A stretch of DNA of 64,000 bases from an uncultured Emticicia sp. (GCF_937903345.1 NZ_CALCZQ010000050.1:62001-126000), one strand, 5' to 3'; counted from the stretch's first letter, positions 1 to 9,831 are shown. A program made the numbers and translations. The notes: generated by a model from the letters alone, not told the origin.

Positions 1-46
1 GTTTCTCAACGATAATTTGCGTTACTTTAGTTGCAATTGCTGACAT
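1..46 (-). CDS. acpP: Acyl carrier protein, N-terminal fragment (runs off the window)
   Basis: The reverse strand from position 46 reads MSAIATKVTQIIVEK and then leaves the window. This matches the usual start of Bacteroidota acyl carrier proteins (MSxIAxKVxxIIVxKL), the small phosphopantetheine carrier of fatty acid synthesis. The serine attachment site (DSL) lies outside the window, so the call rests on 15 residues only. The gene is divergent from kdsA with about 240 bases between them. Both serve lipid A and envelope synthesis, but shared control is only a guess. Confidence 0.5.
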   Translation of the reverse strand, partial: MSAIATKVTQIIVEK

Positions 47-287
47 TTTGAACTGTAGTTTGGTGAAAAACGACTGCAAAGAAAACGCTTTTAAACGAAA
101 ACAACAAAATACAGGAAATTTTTTTAATGGGAGAATTGTTTGGACCATTGAAGTTGATTTTGAAAAAACACTCGTTTACAACTAAAAATTAGGTAAAATG
201 TTATCAAAAATGCTTTATTTGCGTTCAAAATTATTCAGTTGGCGAATAAAAGAATGGTAAATAATAATTATAAAAATATACAAAGCC

Positions 288-1097
288 TTGAAAATCAATC
301 ATTTAAAAAATCAAAATTCCGGCAATTTTTTCCTAATTGCAGGCCCTTGCGTTGTTGAAGGCCGTGATATGGCAATGGAAATTGCTGAAAAAATAAAAAT
401 TATTACTGACCGTTTGGAAATACCTTACATTTTTAAGGCTTCGTATCGAAAAGCAAATAGAACTAAATTGGATTCGTTTAAAGGAATAGGTGATGAACTA
501 GCTTTAGGAATTTTGAAGGAAGTTGGAAAAACATTTGAAGTGCCAACAATAACAGATATTCACGAATCAGAAGAAGCGGCTTTGGCTGCTCAATACGTTG
601 ATGTCTTACAGATTCCCGCATTTCTTTGTCGACAAACGGAGCTTTTGGTTGCTGCTGCAAAAACAGGTAAAGCCGTAAATGTTAAAAAAGGACAATTTAT
701 GCACGGATCCGGTATGGGATTTGCTGTTGAAAAAGTAAAAGCTGTAAATCCAGATGCTGATGTGATGTTGACTGATCGCGGGAATTCATTTGGGTATTCC
801 GACATTGTAGTCGATTATAGAAATATTGTAGAAATGAAAGCCTTTGAGGTGCCAATTATCATGGATTGTACACACTCACTTCAACAACCAAATCAATCTT
901 CGGGCGTAACGGGTGGAAAACCAGCCCTCATTGAAACGATTGCTAAAGCGGCTATTGCCGTTGGTGCAGATGGAATTTTTATCGAAACACACCCAAACCC
1001 CTCAGAAGCAAAATCTGATGGGGCAAATATGTTGGCACTTGATAGGCTAGAAGGCTTACTCGAAAAATTACTAAGAGTGCGTGAAGCTGTGAGATAA
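288..1097 (+). CDS. kdsA: 3-deoxy-8-phosphooctulonate (KDO-8-P) synthase
   Basis: This cytosolic enzyme condenses phosphoenolpyruvate with arabinose 5-phosphate to KDO-8-phosphate, the first committed step toward the KDO of lipopolysaccharide. The 269 residues cover the whole aldolase-type barrel. Landmarks are GPCVVEGRD (19-27), KASYRKANR, the LTDRGNSFGY segment, DCTHSLQQP and IETHPNPSEAKSDG. A cysteine (C21) sits where metal-independent enzymes such as E. coli KdsA carry asparagine, so this should be a metal-dependent type. The start is TTG at 288: an in-frame stop lies at 258-260 and no in-frame ATG or GTG precedes the GPC motif. A rare start codon may lower expression. It is a single gene. 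Confidence 0.95.
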   Translation: MKINHLKNQNSGNFFLIAGPCVVEGRDMAMEIAEKIKIITDRLEIPYIFKASYRKANRTKLDSFKGIGDELALGILKEVGKTFEVPTITDIHESEEAALAAQYVDVLQIPAFLCRQTELLVAAAKTGKAVNVKKGQFMHGSGMGFAVEKVKAVNPDADVMLTDRGNSFGYSDIVVDYRNIVEMKAFEVPIIMDCTHSLQQPNQSSGVTGGKPALIETIAKAAIAVGADGIFIETHPNPSEAKSDGANMLALDRLEGLLEKLLRVREAVR

Positions 1098-1172
1098 GAG
1101 ATGGTTTTTCAATAATTCTGATCACATAAATAACAAATTTAAGGGTAATTTTATTTTTTAGAAAATGATTCT

Positions 1173-1180
1173 TATATTTG
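1173..1180 (+). promoter_or_regulatory. Promoter -7 element of the DUF3467 gene
   Basis: TATATTTG fits the Bacteroidota TAnnTTTG element and lies about 50 bases before the preferred ATG. I see no good -33 TTG at the right distance, so only the -7 half is supported. Confidence 0.5.
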
Positions 1181-1228
1181 GTTGACCAACCATAATTGAA
1201 GATTCCCGACTACTTAAATATAAAAATA

Positions 1229-1561
1229 ATGATGGCAAAACGTAAAGACATTCAGGATGAACCTGAACAACAAATAAATATTGAGTTATCAGAAGAAATG
1301 GCTGAAGGGGTTTACGCAAACTTGGCAATGATAGCTCATTCTAACACAGAATTTGTGATTGATTTCATTAGATTAATGCCTGGTGTTCCGAAGGCAAAGG
1401 TAAAGTCGAGAGTGATTTTAACACCCGAACATGCACTACGTTTATTAACTGCGTTACAGGATAATATCTCTAAATACGAAGATAATTTTGGCAGTATAAG
1501 AGAAACAAGCGAAACAATGCCTTTTCCAATGAATTTTGGTGGCCCAATGGGCGAAGCTTAA
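1229..1561 (+). CDS. DUF3467 family protein
   Basis: A small (about 110 residue) conserved protein of unknown function that is common in Bacteroidota. The body carries the family's features: an INIELSEEMAEGVYANLA stretch, then HSNTEFVIDFIRLMPG, then KAKVKSRVILTPEHA, and a C-terminal MNFGGPMGEA. A longer frame opens at a TTG (1196), but the paired ATGs at 1229 and 1232 fit the family length and lie a normal distance after a -7 promoter element. It is probably cytosolic, with no signal peptide or membrane segment. A strong terminator follows. I can state the family with confidence but no function. Confidence 0.85.
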   Translation: MMAKRKDIQDEPEQQINIELSEEMAEGVYANLAMIAHSNTEFVIDFIRLMPGVPKAKVKSRVILTPEHALRLLTALQDNISKYEDNFGSIRETSETMPFPMNFGGPMGEA

Positions 1562-1607
1562 AAAATGGGGCGAACCGAAGGTCGACCGCTTCCAATCTCG
1601 ACTATTG

Positions 1608-1648
1608 TAAACTTAAAAAGCCTCGAATTTCGAGGCTTTTTAAGTTTA
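1608..1648. terminator. Bidirectional terminator between convergent genes
   Basis: A perfect 18-bp inverted repeat (1608-1625 with 1631-1648) surrounds a 5-base loop. The GC core GCCTCG/CGAGGC is flanked by A-tracts on one side and T-tracts on the other, so it works on both strands. It serves the DUF3467 gene and the P1 peptidase gene that meets it head-on. Confidence 0.9.
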
Positions 1649-1654
1649 CAAACA

Positions 1655-2788
1655 TCACTTTACTCTGTTATATTTCTTTAAAATTTCAATGGTTTTATCT
1701 ATCGGTAAGGCTTCGACCTTAATATTTTCAAAACCAGTGAGTGTTTCAGCAGCAAAGAGTGAATTAATAATTGCTTCCTCGGTTGCCTCGATGACGGCTT
1801 CAAAAAGTAAATCTAAGTCGTTGTTTCTCAACACTTTAAATGTTTCATACATTGAATCAGAGTTATGAGCAATTCTTAAATCTTCAGCCGTTGAGGCGGC
1901 AATTACGTAATCGCCACTACCATTAGCGGCCATTCCACCAGTACGACCCAAACCCAGCATTGCTCGGGAGGCTAATCGCTTTAGGTTTTTGCCATTGAGT
2001 GGGGCATCGGTCAAGACCACAATCATGCACGAACCATCATCTTTATAGGCTTCATCAATTTTATTAAATTTATGTTTTTCAAGTTCGATTCCGATAGGTA
2101 CACCATTGACTTGTAAAACTCCACCAAAATTTGATTGTACCAAAACACCAACTGTGTAGCCTCCTTTTGATTTTGGTAAAACTCTTGAAGAAGTACCAAT
2201 CCCGCCCTTAAACCCAAAGCAGACTGTGCCTGCACCTGCCCCAACGTTGCCCTCTTCAACGGCTCCTGTTTGAGCCTTCTTTAGAGCTTCAAGTACATGT
2301 GCTTTGGTAATAAATCTTTTGCGAATATCGTTTAGTCCACCATCGTTGGTTTCGCCTACAATCGGGTTGACACTTTTAACAGCATAGTTTTCGGGATATT
2401 GAAAAATATAATCAATAACTGCTTCCGAAGCTGTAGGCACCGAAAGGGTGTTTGTGAGTAAAATGGGTGTTTCAATATTACCCAATTCTTCGACTTGAGA
2501 AAAACCAGCGAGTTTGCCGAAACCATTTCCAATGTGAATTGCCGCAGGAATTTTATTTTGAAAAATATTTTGGTCGTGAGGTAAAATGGCTGTTAAGCCT
2601 GTATGAATGCCATCTGTTTTATGGAAAGTTACTTGTCCAACTTTTACGCCTGAAACGTCAGTAATAGCGTTAAGTTTGCCTGTGCGAAGTATACCGATTT
2701 CAATGCCATAATCTCTTGCTCGCTTTTTTTGAGCAAAAATAGTGAAGTTTGATAGAATGCAGATGACGAGCAGGAGAGGTTTATTCAT
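1655..2788 (-). CDS. Secreted P1 (S58/DmpA) family aminopeptidase
   Basis: An exported N-terminal-nucleophile hydrolase related to L-aminopeptidase D-Ala-esterase DmpA and beta-peptidases. A signal peptide (about 1-19, ending FAQ) is followed by the family opening RDYGIEIGILRTGKLNAITD, GVKVGQVT and the NPIVGETNDGGLND block. In this family the precursor cuts itself just before the catalytic serine. Here the equivalent is G252-S253 in DDGSCMIVVLTDAPL, close in position to DmpA Ser250. The GRTGGMAANGSGDY region after it is also typical. Its 377 residues are normal for DmpA plus a signal peptide. The natural substrate is unknown. It is a single gene. Confidence 0.88.
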   Translation of the reverse strand: MNKPLLLVICILSNFTIFAQKKRARDYGIEIGILRTGKLNAITDVSGVKVGQVTFHKTDGIHTGLTAILPHDQNIFQNKIPAAIHIGNGFGKLAGFSQVEELGNIETPILLTNTLSVPTASEAVIDYIFQYPENYAVKSVNPIVGETNDGGLNDIRKRFITKAHVLEALKKAQTGAVEEGNVGAGAGTVCFGFKGGIGTSSRVLPKSKGGYTVGVLVQSNFGGVLQVNGVPIGIELEKHKFNKIDEAYKDDGSCMIVVLTDAPLNGKNLKRLASRAMLGLGRTGGMAANGSGDYVIAASTAEDLRIAHNSDSMYETFKVLRNNDLDLLFEAVIEATEEAIINSLFAAETLTGFENIKVEALPIDKTIEILKKYNRVK

Positions 2789-2964
2789 TTTGATTTTCTT
2801 TGATTGATTTTTAGTAAAGATAAAAATTCTACTGAATCAAAGCCAAAAAAAACAGTATTTATGGAAATTTACAATTGAGGCACAGATTACAAAGATTATA
2901 AATGCAAACTATGTAATAATTTTTAAAACGTAGTGATGAAACGTCCATAACATTGTGTGAATTT

Positions 2965-4176
2965 TTACAAATTCACAATTTTACCAACAAAAAGAATCGT
3001 ATTTGATTGTTTTTCGCTGATAAAGAAAGCAAATGGACGATTACAGATAAACTCTGGTAAAATTGGAGCAGAAGTAAGTTTAATTTCGATAGTCGTTACG
3101 GCCGCTGCTTCCGTGCCTTTTTCATCCACGGTTAAGAAGGTATTTTGCTTCACAAAACCAACCTTAAGTTTGCCTGCAGGTGCTGAAATTTTTGATAAAT
3201 CGGCAAAATCGTTAAACATTGTGTGTATTCCCATATTGCTAATTACTTTATTAAGATTTGTCTCATATTCAAGTGTAAATTTTGGCAAACCAATAATAAC
3301 TCTTTGTTCTGCTAGGGCCGTATTCAGGCTTTTCCACTCAGTTACCGACATTTGGTTAATAACATTGCTAACAGGTGTATTTTCATCAGGAAGTAAAATT
3401 GTCATTATGTAGTTTCCATCGCCATAAGCCAATTCAAGTGCTTGATAACTAGTGCGTTTAGCATATTTTACATTTTCTAACATAGCCATCATTTTTACTG
3501 GTTTAGTGCCAGTTGTCCCTACAAAATTTTCCTCACGCGTGTTTTCTACTTTGAAAGGAATCTTCCAATCGCCTTTAAAATAAAGAGCGTTTATCAAAAA
3601 CATCACTTGTGAAGGCTCAATTTGTTCAAGCACTTTTTGTATTTTTCCGTTGGTATTATCACTTGCCCAAGTATTGATTTTGCCAACAGTTGCTACATTA
3701 TTGAAGTCTTCTGCCGAAACGGTTGCATTGAAAGATGCTTTTAAGACATCTAAAAAAGATTTTTCTACCGTAAAATTATTTCTATACCAAACCGAGTTAG
3801 CAATCGTGTTCGTCACTTTGGGGTCAGAATTTGGCAAATTATCAATCAAATCTTTGTAAATACCATTGGTCGATGCCAAATCTGACGAAACTCGCAAGCC
3901 TTTCTGAATTTCTTCTTTTGTTTTGCCATCGGCACCGTTGAGCAGCATTCCGAGGGCAACGTGCAAACTCAGCGGTGACACAAAATAGTTTTTGTCTGCC
4001 TTTTCTTCGGCATTGTGTTTTTTCAAGAAATCAAAAGCAAATTCGCTGGTTTGGTCTGAAAACGTAGAAGGAATTGTTTGTAATTGTTTGTTTGGAGTCA
4101 CTGAATTTGAATCATCACAACTGGCAGCCATCAGAAATAATGACCAAATGAGTGTTAAAGTTGTTATTTTTTTCAT
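2965..4176 (-). CDS. Serpin-family protease inhibitor, lipoprotein
   Basis: A 403-residue serpin, a suicide inhibitor that traps serine or cysteine proteases. The signal peptide ends in a lipobox (MAASC, lipidated Cys20), so it is anchored to a membrane, probably facing the periplasm or the cell surface. Serpin landmarks are visible: FAFDFLKKH, FVSPLSLHVALGMLLNGADG, NTIANSVWYR, FLINALYFKGDW, and near the end NRPFAFFI. The reactive-centre hinge EKGTEAAA (352-359) is the small-residue type needed for loop insertion, so it should be an active inhibitor. By alignment with alpha-1-antitrypsin the scissile bond falls near Thr368-Ser369, with about two residues of uncertainty. The target protease is unknown. 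Confidence 0.92.
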   Translation of the reverse strand: MKKITTLTLIWSLFLMAASCDDSNSVTPNKQLQTIPSTFSDQTSEFAFDFLKKHNAEEKADKNYFVSPLSLHVALGMLLNGADGKTKEEIQKGLRVSSDLASTNGIYKDLIDNLPNSDPKVTNTIANSVWYRNNFTVEKSFLDVLKASFNATVSAEDFNNVATVGKINTWASDNTNGKIQKVLEQIEPSQVMFLINALYFKGDWKIPFKVENTREENFVGTTGTKPVKMMAMLENVKYAKRTSYQALELAYGDGNYIMTILLPDENTPVSNVINQMSVTEWKSLNTALAEQRVIIGLPKFTLEYETNLNKVISNMGIHTMFNDFADLSKISAPAGKLKVGFVKQNTFLTVDEKGTEAAAVTTIEIKLTSAPILPEFICNRPFAFFISEKQSNTILFVGKIVNL

Positions 4177-4267
4177 TTGTTTGGATTGGTTTTAGTCAAC
4201 GGAAGACAATCAAACAAACGATAGTTTAATTATCTGTCGACCGCAGTCAGTGGATTATTGACTAAAT

Positions 4268-4783
4268 TTATTTTCTTTCAAAATATACTGTTTCTGCTGT
4301 TGGCTTTGATATATAAAAAATGAGTATGTTTTTTTCTACCAATTCATATCGCTCAATGTTTCGGAGATTTTCGTAATAAGCAATTTCAAATTGATTTGCT
4401 TCGAATGTGACAGCTATTTTGGTGTTTTCAACAGCATCAACCGATATAGTTTTCTGACTTTCATCAATTTTGGGAGATGAAAAATAGAAATTTACTGAAC
4501 GCCCGTTGAAAGTATATTTACCTTCTTCATCTTTGATTTCGAGCATAACATCGAATGAAGGAACTTTGCCATCCGAATAGCTTCTAAATTTTCATGGGCC
4601 GAGCAAACCGGACTTTCTCAATATGCTAACTGTCATCGAATTAGCTTCAAACATTCCTTTTGAGCAAGCACCCAAAAGCAGAGAGCAGACTGTAATTGTG
4701 TTTACAATAATTTTCTGTTTGTTTTTAGTTATATGATTTTCTGAAAAGATTCTCAGATTGGTCTGTAGCCTATCATAAACCAA
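4268..4783 (-). pseudogene. Broken small lipoprotein gene with an in-frame TGA
   Basis: Two open segments lie in the same frame and are separated only by a TGA at 4592-4594. The first (4783 to 4595) has a hydrophobic stretch ending SLLLGACS, a lipoprotein signal. The second (4591 to 4268) has an uninterrupted 107-residue frame from KFRSYSDGKVPSFD to YFERK and has no start codon before its internal ATG at 4546. Joined, they would give a secreted lipoprotein of about 140 to 170 residues. TGA is one base from TGG (Trp). The first segment also lacks an ATG close to its signal sequence, so more than one lesion is possible. I do not recognise the family. It lies beside the serpin gene. Confidence 0.55.
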
Positions 4784-4971
4784 AACTCAGCTTGTCGGGG
4801 AGAAGAAAAAAGTGATAATCACGAAGAATGACTCACTTCTCCTCCCACGACGAAACAAGGTGTTTCTGTCTGAGTAAATTAACCTTTTCAGCAATTATGA
4901 TTCTGGTTTTTAGAATTTGGTTGGAAGCGGGGGTTAAAAAAATTATATTTATGAAAAAATTGATACACTAT

Positions 4972-6666
4972 ATGAAAAAACACCTAACCTTAATTTCACT
5001 ATTTATTTTTTCGATTTCTAGTTTAGCCCAAGACCGAATGTACGGAAAGACATGGGCGGGTCGTTCCGAAGTCATTGCCCAAAATGGGATGGCCTGTACG
5101 TCGCACCCACTTTCTACGCAAGCCGCTATCGAGATTCTTCGTGCTGGGGGAAGTGCCGTTGATGCTGCCATTGCTGCTAATGCTATGGAGGGTATGGTAG
5201 AACCACACGTAAATGGAATCGGCGGCGATATTTTCGCTATTGTATGGGATGCCAAATCTCAAAAATTGTACGGCCTGAATGGTTCGGGTCGCTCACCGTA
5301 CTCTTTGACTTTGGAAGAATTCAAGAAAAGAGGTTTAACTCACATTCCTGCCACTGGCCCTTTGCCAATCAGTGTGCCAGGTTGTGTTGATGGTTGGTTT
5401 GAATTACACAAAAAATTTGGCAAGTTACCAATGGAAAAAATTCTTTCGCATGCCATAAGTTATGGTCGAAACGGTTTTCCTGTGCATGATGAGCTGGCGA
5501 TGAGTTTGAGAAACGTTCCACGTTTGTATGGAAGTTTTCCGAATATTAAAGAACATTATTATCCAAACGGAGAAGTTCCAAAAAGAGGGGATATTTTCAA
5601 AAACCCAAATTTGGCTAATACCTTAGAAAAAATCGCGAAAGGCGGTCGTGATGCTTTTTATAAAGGAGAGATTGCTCAAACGATTGATGCTTTTATGAAG
5701 AAAAATGGTGGTTTTTTGAGTGCAAAAGACCTTTCCGACCATACTTCAACTTGGATTGAGCCGGTTTCGACCAATTATCGTGGCTATGATGTTTGGGAAT
5801 TACCACCGAACGGTCAAGGAATTGCCGCTTTGCAGATGCTAAATATTTTAGAAGCATATGATTTCTCGAAAATCCCTTACGGAAGCACCGAACACGTACA
5901 TCTATTTACCGAAGCTAAAAAATTAGTCTTTGAAGACCGTGCAAAATTCTATGCAGACCCTGAATTTGCTAAAATTCCAGTAAAATCCTTAATCTCGAAA
6001 GAGTATGCGGCCGAAAGACGCAAATTGATTGACCCAAATAAAGCAGCCACTCACTACGATGCAGGAAACCCCGCCTTGCGAGAAGGCGATACTATTTATT
6101 TGACTGTAGCTGATAAAGACGGAAATATGGTTTCGTTGATTCAAAGTAATTACCGAGGATTTGGTTCGGGAATGATGCCCGATGGCTTAGGTTTTATTTT
6201 TCAGGATAGAGGCGAATTATATAATTTGAAGGAAGGCGAAAACAATACGTATGCTCCTCATAAACGTCCGTTTCAGACAATTATTCCTGCATTTGTAACC
6301 AAAGAAGGCAAGCCATTTATGAGTTTTGGCGTAATGGGTGGAGCTTTCCAACCGATGGGACACGTGCAGATAATTATGGATGTGGTTGATTTTGGCATGA
6401 ATCTTCAAGAAGCCGGCGATGCACCAAGACTCAACCACGATGGCTCGTCAGAGCCAACGGGAGAGCCAATGGAAGGGGTAGGAATGATAACGATGGAGTC
6501 GGGGATACCTTATGAAACCATCAGAGGTTTGATGCAAAAAGGACATAAGGTTGGCTATACGCTCGGTCAATATGGTGGTTATCAAGCCATTCGCTATGAC
6601 CCTGTGCGTAAAGTTTATTTCGGAGCATCAGAATCTCGAAAAGATGGCCATGCGGCCGGGTTTTGA
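4972..6666 (+). CDS. ggt: Gamma-glutamyltransferase (exported)
   Basis: This periplasmic N-terminal-nucleophile enzyme cleaves gamma-glutamyl bonds (glutathione and relatives) and transfers the glutamyl group to water or amino acids. The proenzyme cuts itself before a threonine. Here that is the Thr encoded at 6091-6093 (about residue 374), at the head of TIYLTVADKDGN, which aligns with E. coli Thr391. Other family parts are HPLSTQAAIEILRAGGSAVDAAIA, GIGGDIFAIVWD, SGRSPYSL, the small-subunit GFGSGMMPDGLGFIFQDRG and a C-terminal GHAAGF. An open frame extends back to 4828, but the signal peptide MKKHLTLISLFIFSISSLAQ starts at 4972; the ATG at 4951 is the alternative. Confidence 0.92.
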   Translation: MKKHLTLISLFIFSISSLAQDRMYGKTWAGRSEVIAQNGMACTSHPLSTQAAIEILRAGGSAVDAAIAANAMEGMVEPHVNGIGGDIFAIVWDAKSQKLYGLNGSGRSPYSLTLEEFKKRGLTHIPATGPLPISVPGCVDGWFELHKKFGKLPMEKILSHAISYGRNGFPVHDELAMSLRNVPRLYGSFPNIKEHYYPNGEVPKRGDIFKNPNLANTLEKIAKGGRDAFYKGEIAQTIDAFMKKNGGFLSAKDLSDHTSTWIEPVSTNYRGYDVWELPPNGQGIAALQMLNILEAYDFSKIPYGSTEHVHLFTEAKKLVFEDRAKFYADPEFAKIPVKSLISKEYAAERRKLIDPNKAATHYDAGNPALREGDTIYLTVADKDGNMVSLIQSNYRGFGSGMMPDGLGFIFQDRGELYNLKEGENNTYAPHKRPFQTIIPAFVTKEGKPFMSFGVMGGAFQPMGHVQIIMDVVDFGMNLQEAGDAPRLNHDGSSEPTGEPMEGVGMITMESGIPYETIRGLMQKGHKVGYTLGQYGGYQAIRYDPVRKVYFGASESRKDGHAAGF

Positions 6667-6789
6667 TTTTTAACTCTTGGAATACAATTTTGTAAAATGT
6701 TCTAAACGCACGAAACAAATTATTTTTATCGGATAACGAATCGGTTTTTCCACAAAAAAAACTTAAATAAAATACTTCAAACATAAAAA

Positions 6790-9700
6790 ATGAAAAAACA
6801 ACTAACCCTAATCACTTTATTATCAATTACTTGCTTTACTGGGTTTTCCCAAAAAAAGAAGAAAGTTGCCGTAGAATCTGCTCCAGTAGTCGCCGTCGAT
6901 GCGGTTTCTCCAACATCAGCTATTGAGCGAATGGCGGGCTATGAGCAACGCAAAAAATTGCAAGAAGCATCGATTGTAAAAAATCTAAAATTCAGAAATG
7001 TCGGACCTACCATTATGAGCGGACGTATTGTAGATATTGATGCAAATCCCGAAAACCCAACTGAGTTTTATGCTGCCTATGCTTCGGGTGGACTATGGTA
7101 CACGGTCAATAATGGACAATCTTTCTCGCCAATCTTTGATAATGAGGCAGTTATGACCATCGGCGATATTGCCGTTGATTGGAAAACTCGCACGATTTGG
7201 ATTGGTACGGGCGAAAATAACTCAAGTCGCTCGTCGTATTCAGGTGTGGGGATGTACAAATCTACCAATAACGGCAAATCTTGGGAGTATTTGGGCTTGC
7301 CAGAATCGCATCACGTAGGAAGAATCGCTTTGCACCCAACCGACCCAAACATTGCTTGGGTGGCGGTTTTGGGACATTTATATTCGCCAAATAAAGAGCG
7401 TGGTATGTACAAAACCACCGATGGAGGTAAAACTTGGAATCAAACACTTTACATCAACGAAAACACGGGTGCGATTGACGTAAGACTCGACCCAAATAAT
7501 GCCAATACGCTTTACGCTACGATGTGGTACAAAGAACGCACGGCATGGAATTTTGTAGAAGGTGGAAAAGAATCTGGCATTTATAAAAGTATGGATGCGG
7601 GCGAAACTTGGAAATTAATTTCGGGAGAGGGAAGTGGCTTCCCAACAGGGGCGGGCAATGGCCGTATTGGTTTGGCTGTTTACCCAAAAAATCCGAATAT
7701 CATTTATGCAATTATTGATAATCAGGCAAATAGACCTAAGAAAGAAGAAAAAGAAGATGTAAGCCGTCTGACCACAAAAAGGATGAAAACCGTCACCAAA
7801 GATGAGTTTTTGGCTTTGAGCGATGCAACCATCAATGAATATTTAGACGGACAAGGTTTTCCTGAAAAATTCACGGCAAAAGCTTTCAAAGAAGATCTCA
7901 AAGCTGATAAAATCAAGATTCAAGCTATTTACGAATTTACATATAATGGCAATAACGATTTATTCGATACGCAAGTAACAGGAGCGGAAGTGTATCGTAG
8001 CGAAGATGCCGGTGCAACTTGGAAACGTACCCACGCCGACTATTTGGATAATATTTACTTCACTTATGGCTATTATTTTGGACAAATTTGGGTTGACCCG
8101 ACCGATGATAAGAAAATCGTGATTGTGGGTGTGCCAATCGTACGATCGGAAGATGGGGGTAAAAGTTTCAAAAGTATTGAGCGAGAAAACGTTCATTCCG
8201 ACCACCATGCTTTGTGGTTCGACCCGAAAAATCCTAAACATTATATCAACGGAAATGATGGTGGCATAAACATTACTTATGATGATGGTAAAACTTGGTT
8301 TAAGGCAAATTCAATTCCTGTGGGGCAACTTTATCATGTTTCAGTAGATATGGCAAAACCTTATAATGTCTATGGTGGATTGCAAGATAATGGCGTTTGG
8401 TTTGGTTCATCAACTAATTCGTTCGATTATAATTATGGCATTTTCGATAATGGCGATGGTTATAAATTCTTGCTTGGTGGCGATGGAATGCAAGTACAAG
8501 TTGATTGGCGAGATAATAATACGGTTTACGCAGGTTTTCAGTTTGGTAATTATTTCAGAATCAATAAAGCAACCAATGAACGCAAAAGATTAGATGTTCC
8601 ACGTGAATTAGGAGAAGCACCTTTCCGTTTCAACTGGGAATCTCCACTTACTATTTCACGACACAATCAAGATATTATCTATTTTGGTTCAAATAAATTT
8701 CACAGAAGTTTCGATAGAGGCGATACTTTTAAAACCCTATCGGGAGATTTGACGCGTGGCCGCAAAGAGGGTGATGTGCCTTTCGGGACACTCACAACCA
8801 TCGAAGAATCGCCAAGTAGATTTGGTTTGATTTACACAGGCTCAGATGATGGTTTGATTTATGTTACGAAAGATGGGGGTTATACTTTCACCAAAATTAT
8901 GGATAAACAAAATCTTTGGGTAAGTGGAGTTTCGGTTTCGGCTCATGCTGAAGGAACGGTTTATGCGTCATTAAATGCATATCGTGGCGACCACTTCAAA
9001 CCCTATTTGTATGTTTCGACTGATTATGGTCAAAATTGGCAGGCAATAGGTACAGATTTACCAGCCGAGCCAATCAACGTAGTAAAAGAAGACCCTAAAA
9101 ATGCCAATATTATTTATGTCGGAACCGATAACGGATTATATATTTCGATGGATAAAGGTAAAACCTTTATGCGTGGCAATGGAGATGGAATGCCAAGTGT
9201 ATCAATCCACGATTTGGTGATTCACCCAAGAGAAAATGAATTGGTAGTCGGCACGCATGGACGTTCAATTTATATTGCTGATGTGAAACCTTTACAAACT
9301 TTGAGTAATGAAGTTTTAGCCAAAAATGTGCATTTATACGATTTGCCAGCAATCAATTACAATGCTTCGTGGGGCAGAATGTTTGATAAATATGCCGAGC
9401 CAGAAGAACGTAAATATACTATTACCTACTACGCCAAAGCAGCAGGAAAAGCAACAATCAAGATTCAGACTGATAAAGGATTGGTTGTAAAAAACATTTC
9501 GGATGATGCTGTAGCTGGTTTAAATAACGTAAATTTTGACCAGGCGATTGATGTGGCTGTTAAAAGCGAGTATGAAAAATACTTAAATGATGTAAAGAAA
9601 AAAGAAGATAAAGAAATCAAACTGGAACTTGCCGACGATAAAAAGATTTATTTCCGTCCAGCAAAATACAAAGTTATTATCGAACTCAACAGTGAAAAAG

Positions 9701-9831
9701 TTGAAAAAGAACTTGAAATCAAAGCATTGGAACGTCGTTCACGCCGAGCAATGAGTCCGAAACCAACAGCTTCACCATCTGAATTTGAGGAATGGTACGA
9801 AGAAATGGGTTTTGAAGAAACCAAGAAGTAA
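6790..9831 (+). CDS. Secreted sortilin/VPS10-like Asp-box beta-propeller protein
   Basis: A 1013-residue exported protein with signal peptide MKKQLTLITLLSITCFTGFSQ. The body is built from Asp-box (BNR) repeats of the form S/T-x-D-x-G-x-T-W/F. I count ten: STNNGKSW, TTDGGKTW, SMDAGETW, SEDAGATW, SEDGGKSF, TYDDGKTW, SFDRGDTF, TKDGGYTF, STDYGQNW and SMDKGKTF. Such propellers occur in sortilins, sialidases and xyloglucanases. The opening LKFRNVGPTIMSGRIVDIDANP is the hallmark of a Bacteroidota VPS10-like group usually labelled glycosyl hydrolase, with no proven activity known to me. The C-terminal 150 residues form a non-propeller domain with a charged tail. Gene neighbours ggt and DUF1080 are also exported, in the same direction. 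Confidence 0.85.
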   Translation: MKKQLTLITLLSITCFTGFSQKKKKVAVESAPVVAVDAVSPTSAIERMAGYEQRKKLQEASIVKNLKFRNVGPTIMSGRIVDIDANPENPTEFYAAYASGGLWYTVNNGQSFSPIFDNEAVMTIGDIAVDWKTRTIWIGTGENNSSRSSYSGVGMYKSTNNGKSWEYLGLPESHHVGRIALHPTDPNIAWVAVLGHLYSPNKERGMYKTTDGGKTWNQTLYINENTGAIDVRLDPNNANTLYATMWYKERTAWNFVEGGKESGIYKSMDAGETWKLISGEGSGFPTGAGNGRIGLAVYPKNPNIIYAIIDNQANRPKKEEKEDVSRLTTKRMKTVTKDEFLALSDATINEYLDGQGFPEKFTAKAFKEDLKADKIKIQAIYEFTYNGNNDLFDTQVTGAEVYRSEDAGATWKRTHADYLDNIYFTYGYYFGQIWVDPTDDKKIVIVGVPIVRSEDGGKSFKSIERENVHSDHHALWFDPKNPKHYINGNDGGINITYDDGKTWFKANSIPVGQLYHVSVDMAKPYNVYGGLQDNGVWFGSSTNSFDYNYGIFDNGDGYKFLLGGDGMQVQVDWRDNNTVYAGFQFGNYFRINKATNERKRLDVPRELGEAPFRFNWESPLTISRHNQDIIYFGSNKFHRSFDRGDTFKTLSGDLTRGRKEGDVPFGTLTTIEESPSRFGLIYTGSDDGLIYVTKDGGYTFTKIMDKQNLWVSGVSVSAHAEGTVYASLNAYRGDHFKPYLYVSTDYGQNWQAIGTDLPAEPINVVKEDPKNANIIYVGTDNGLYISMDKGKTFMRGNGDGMPSVSIHDLVIHPRENELVVGTHGRSIYIADVKPLQTLSNEVLAKNVHLYDLPAINYNASWGRMFDKYAEPEERKYTITYYAKAAGKATIKIQTDKGLVVKNISDDAVAGLNNVNFDQAIDVAVKSEYEKYLNDVKKKEDKEIKLELADDKKIYFRPAKYKVIIELNSEKVEKELEIKALERRSRRAMSPKPTASPSEFEEWYEEMGFEETKK

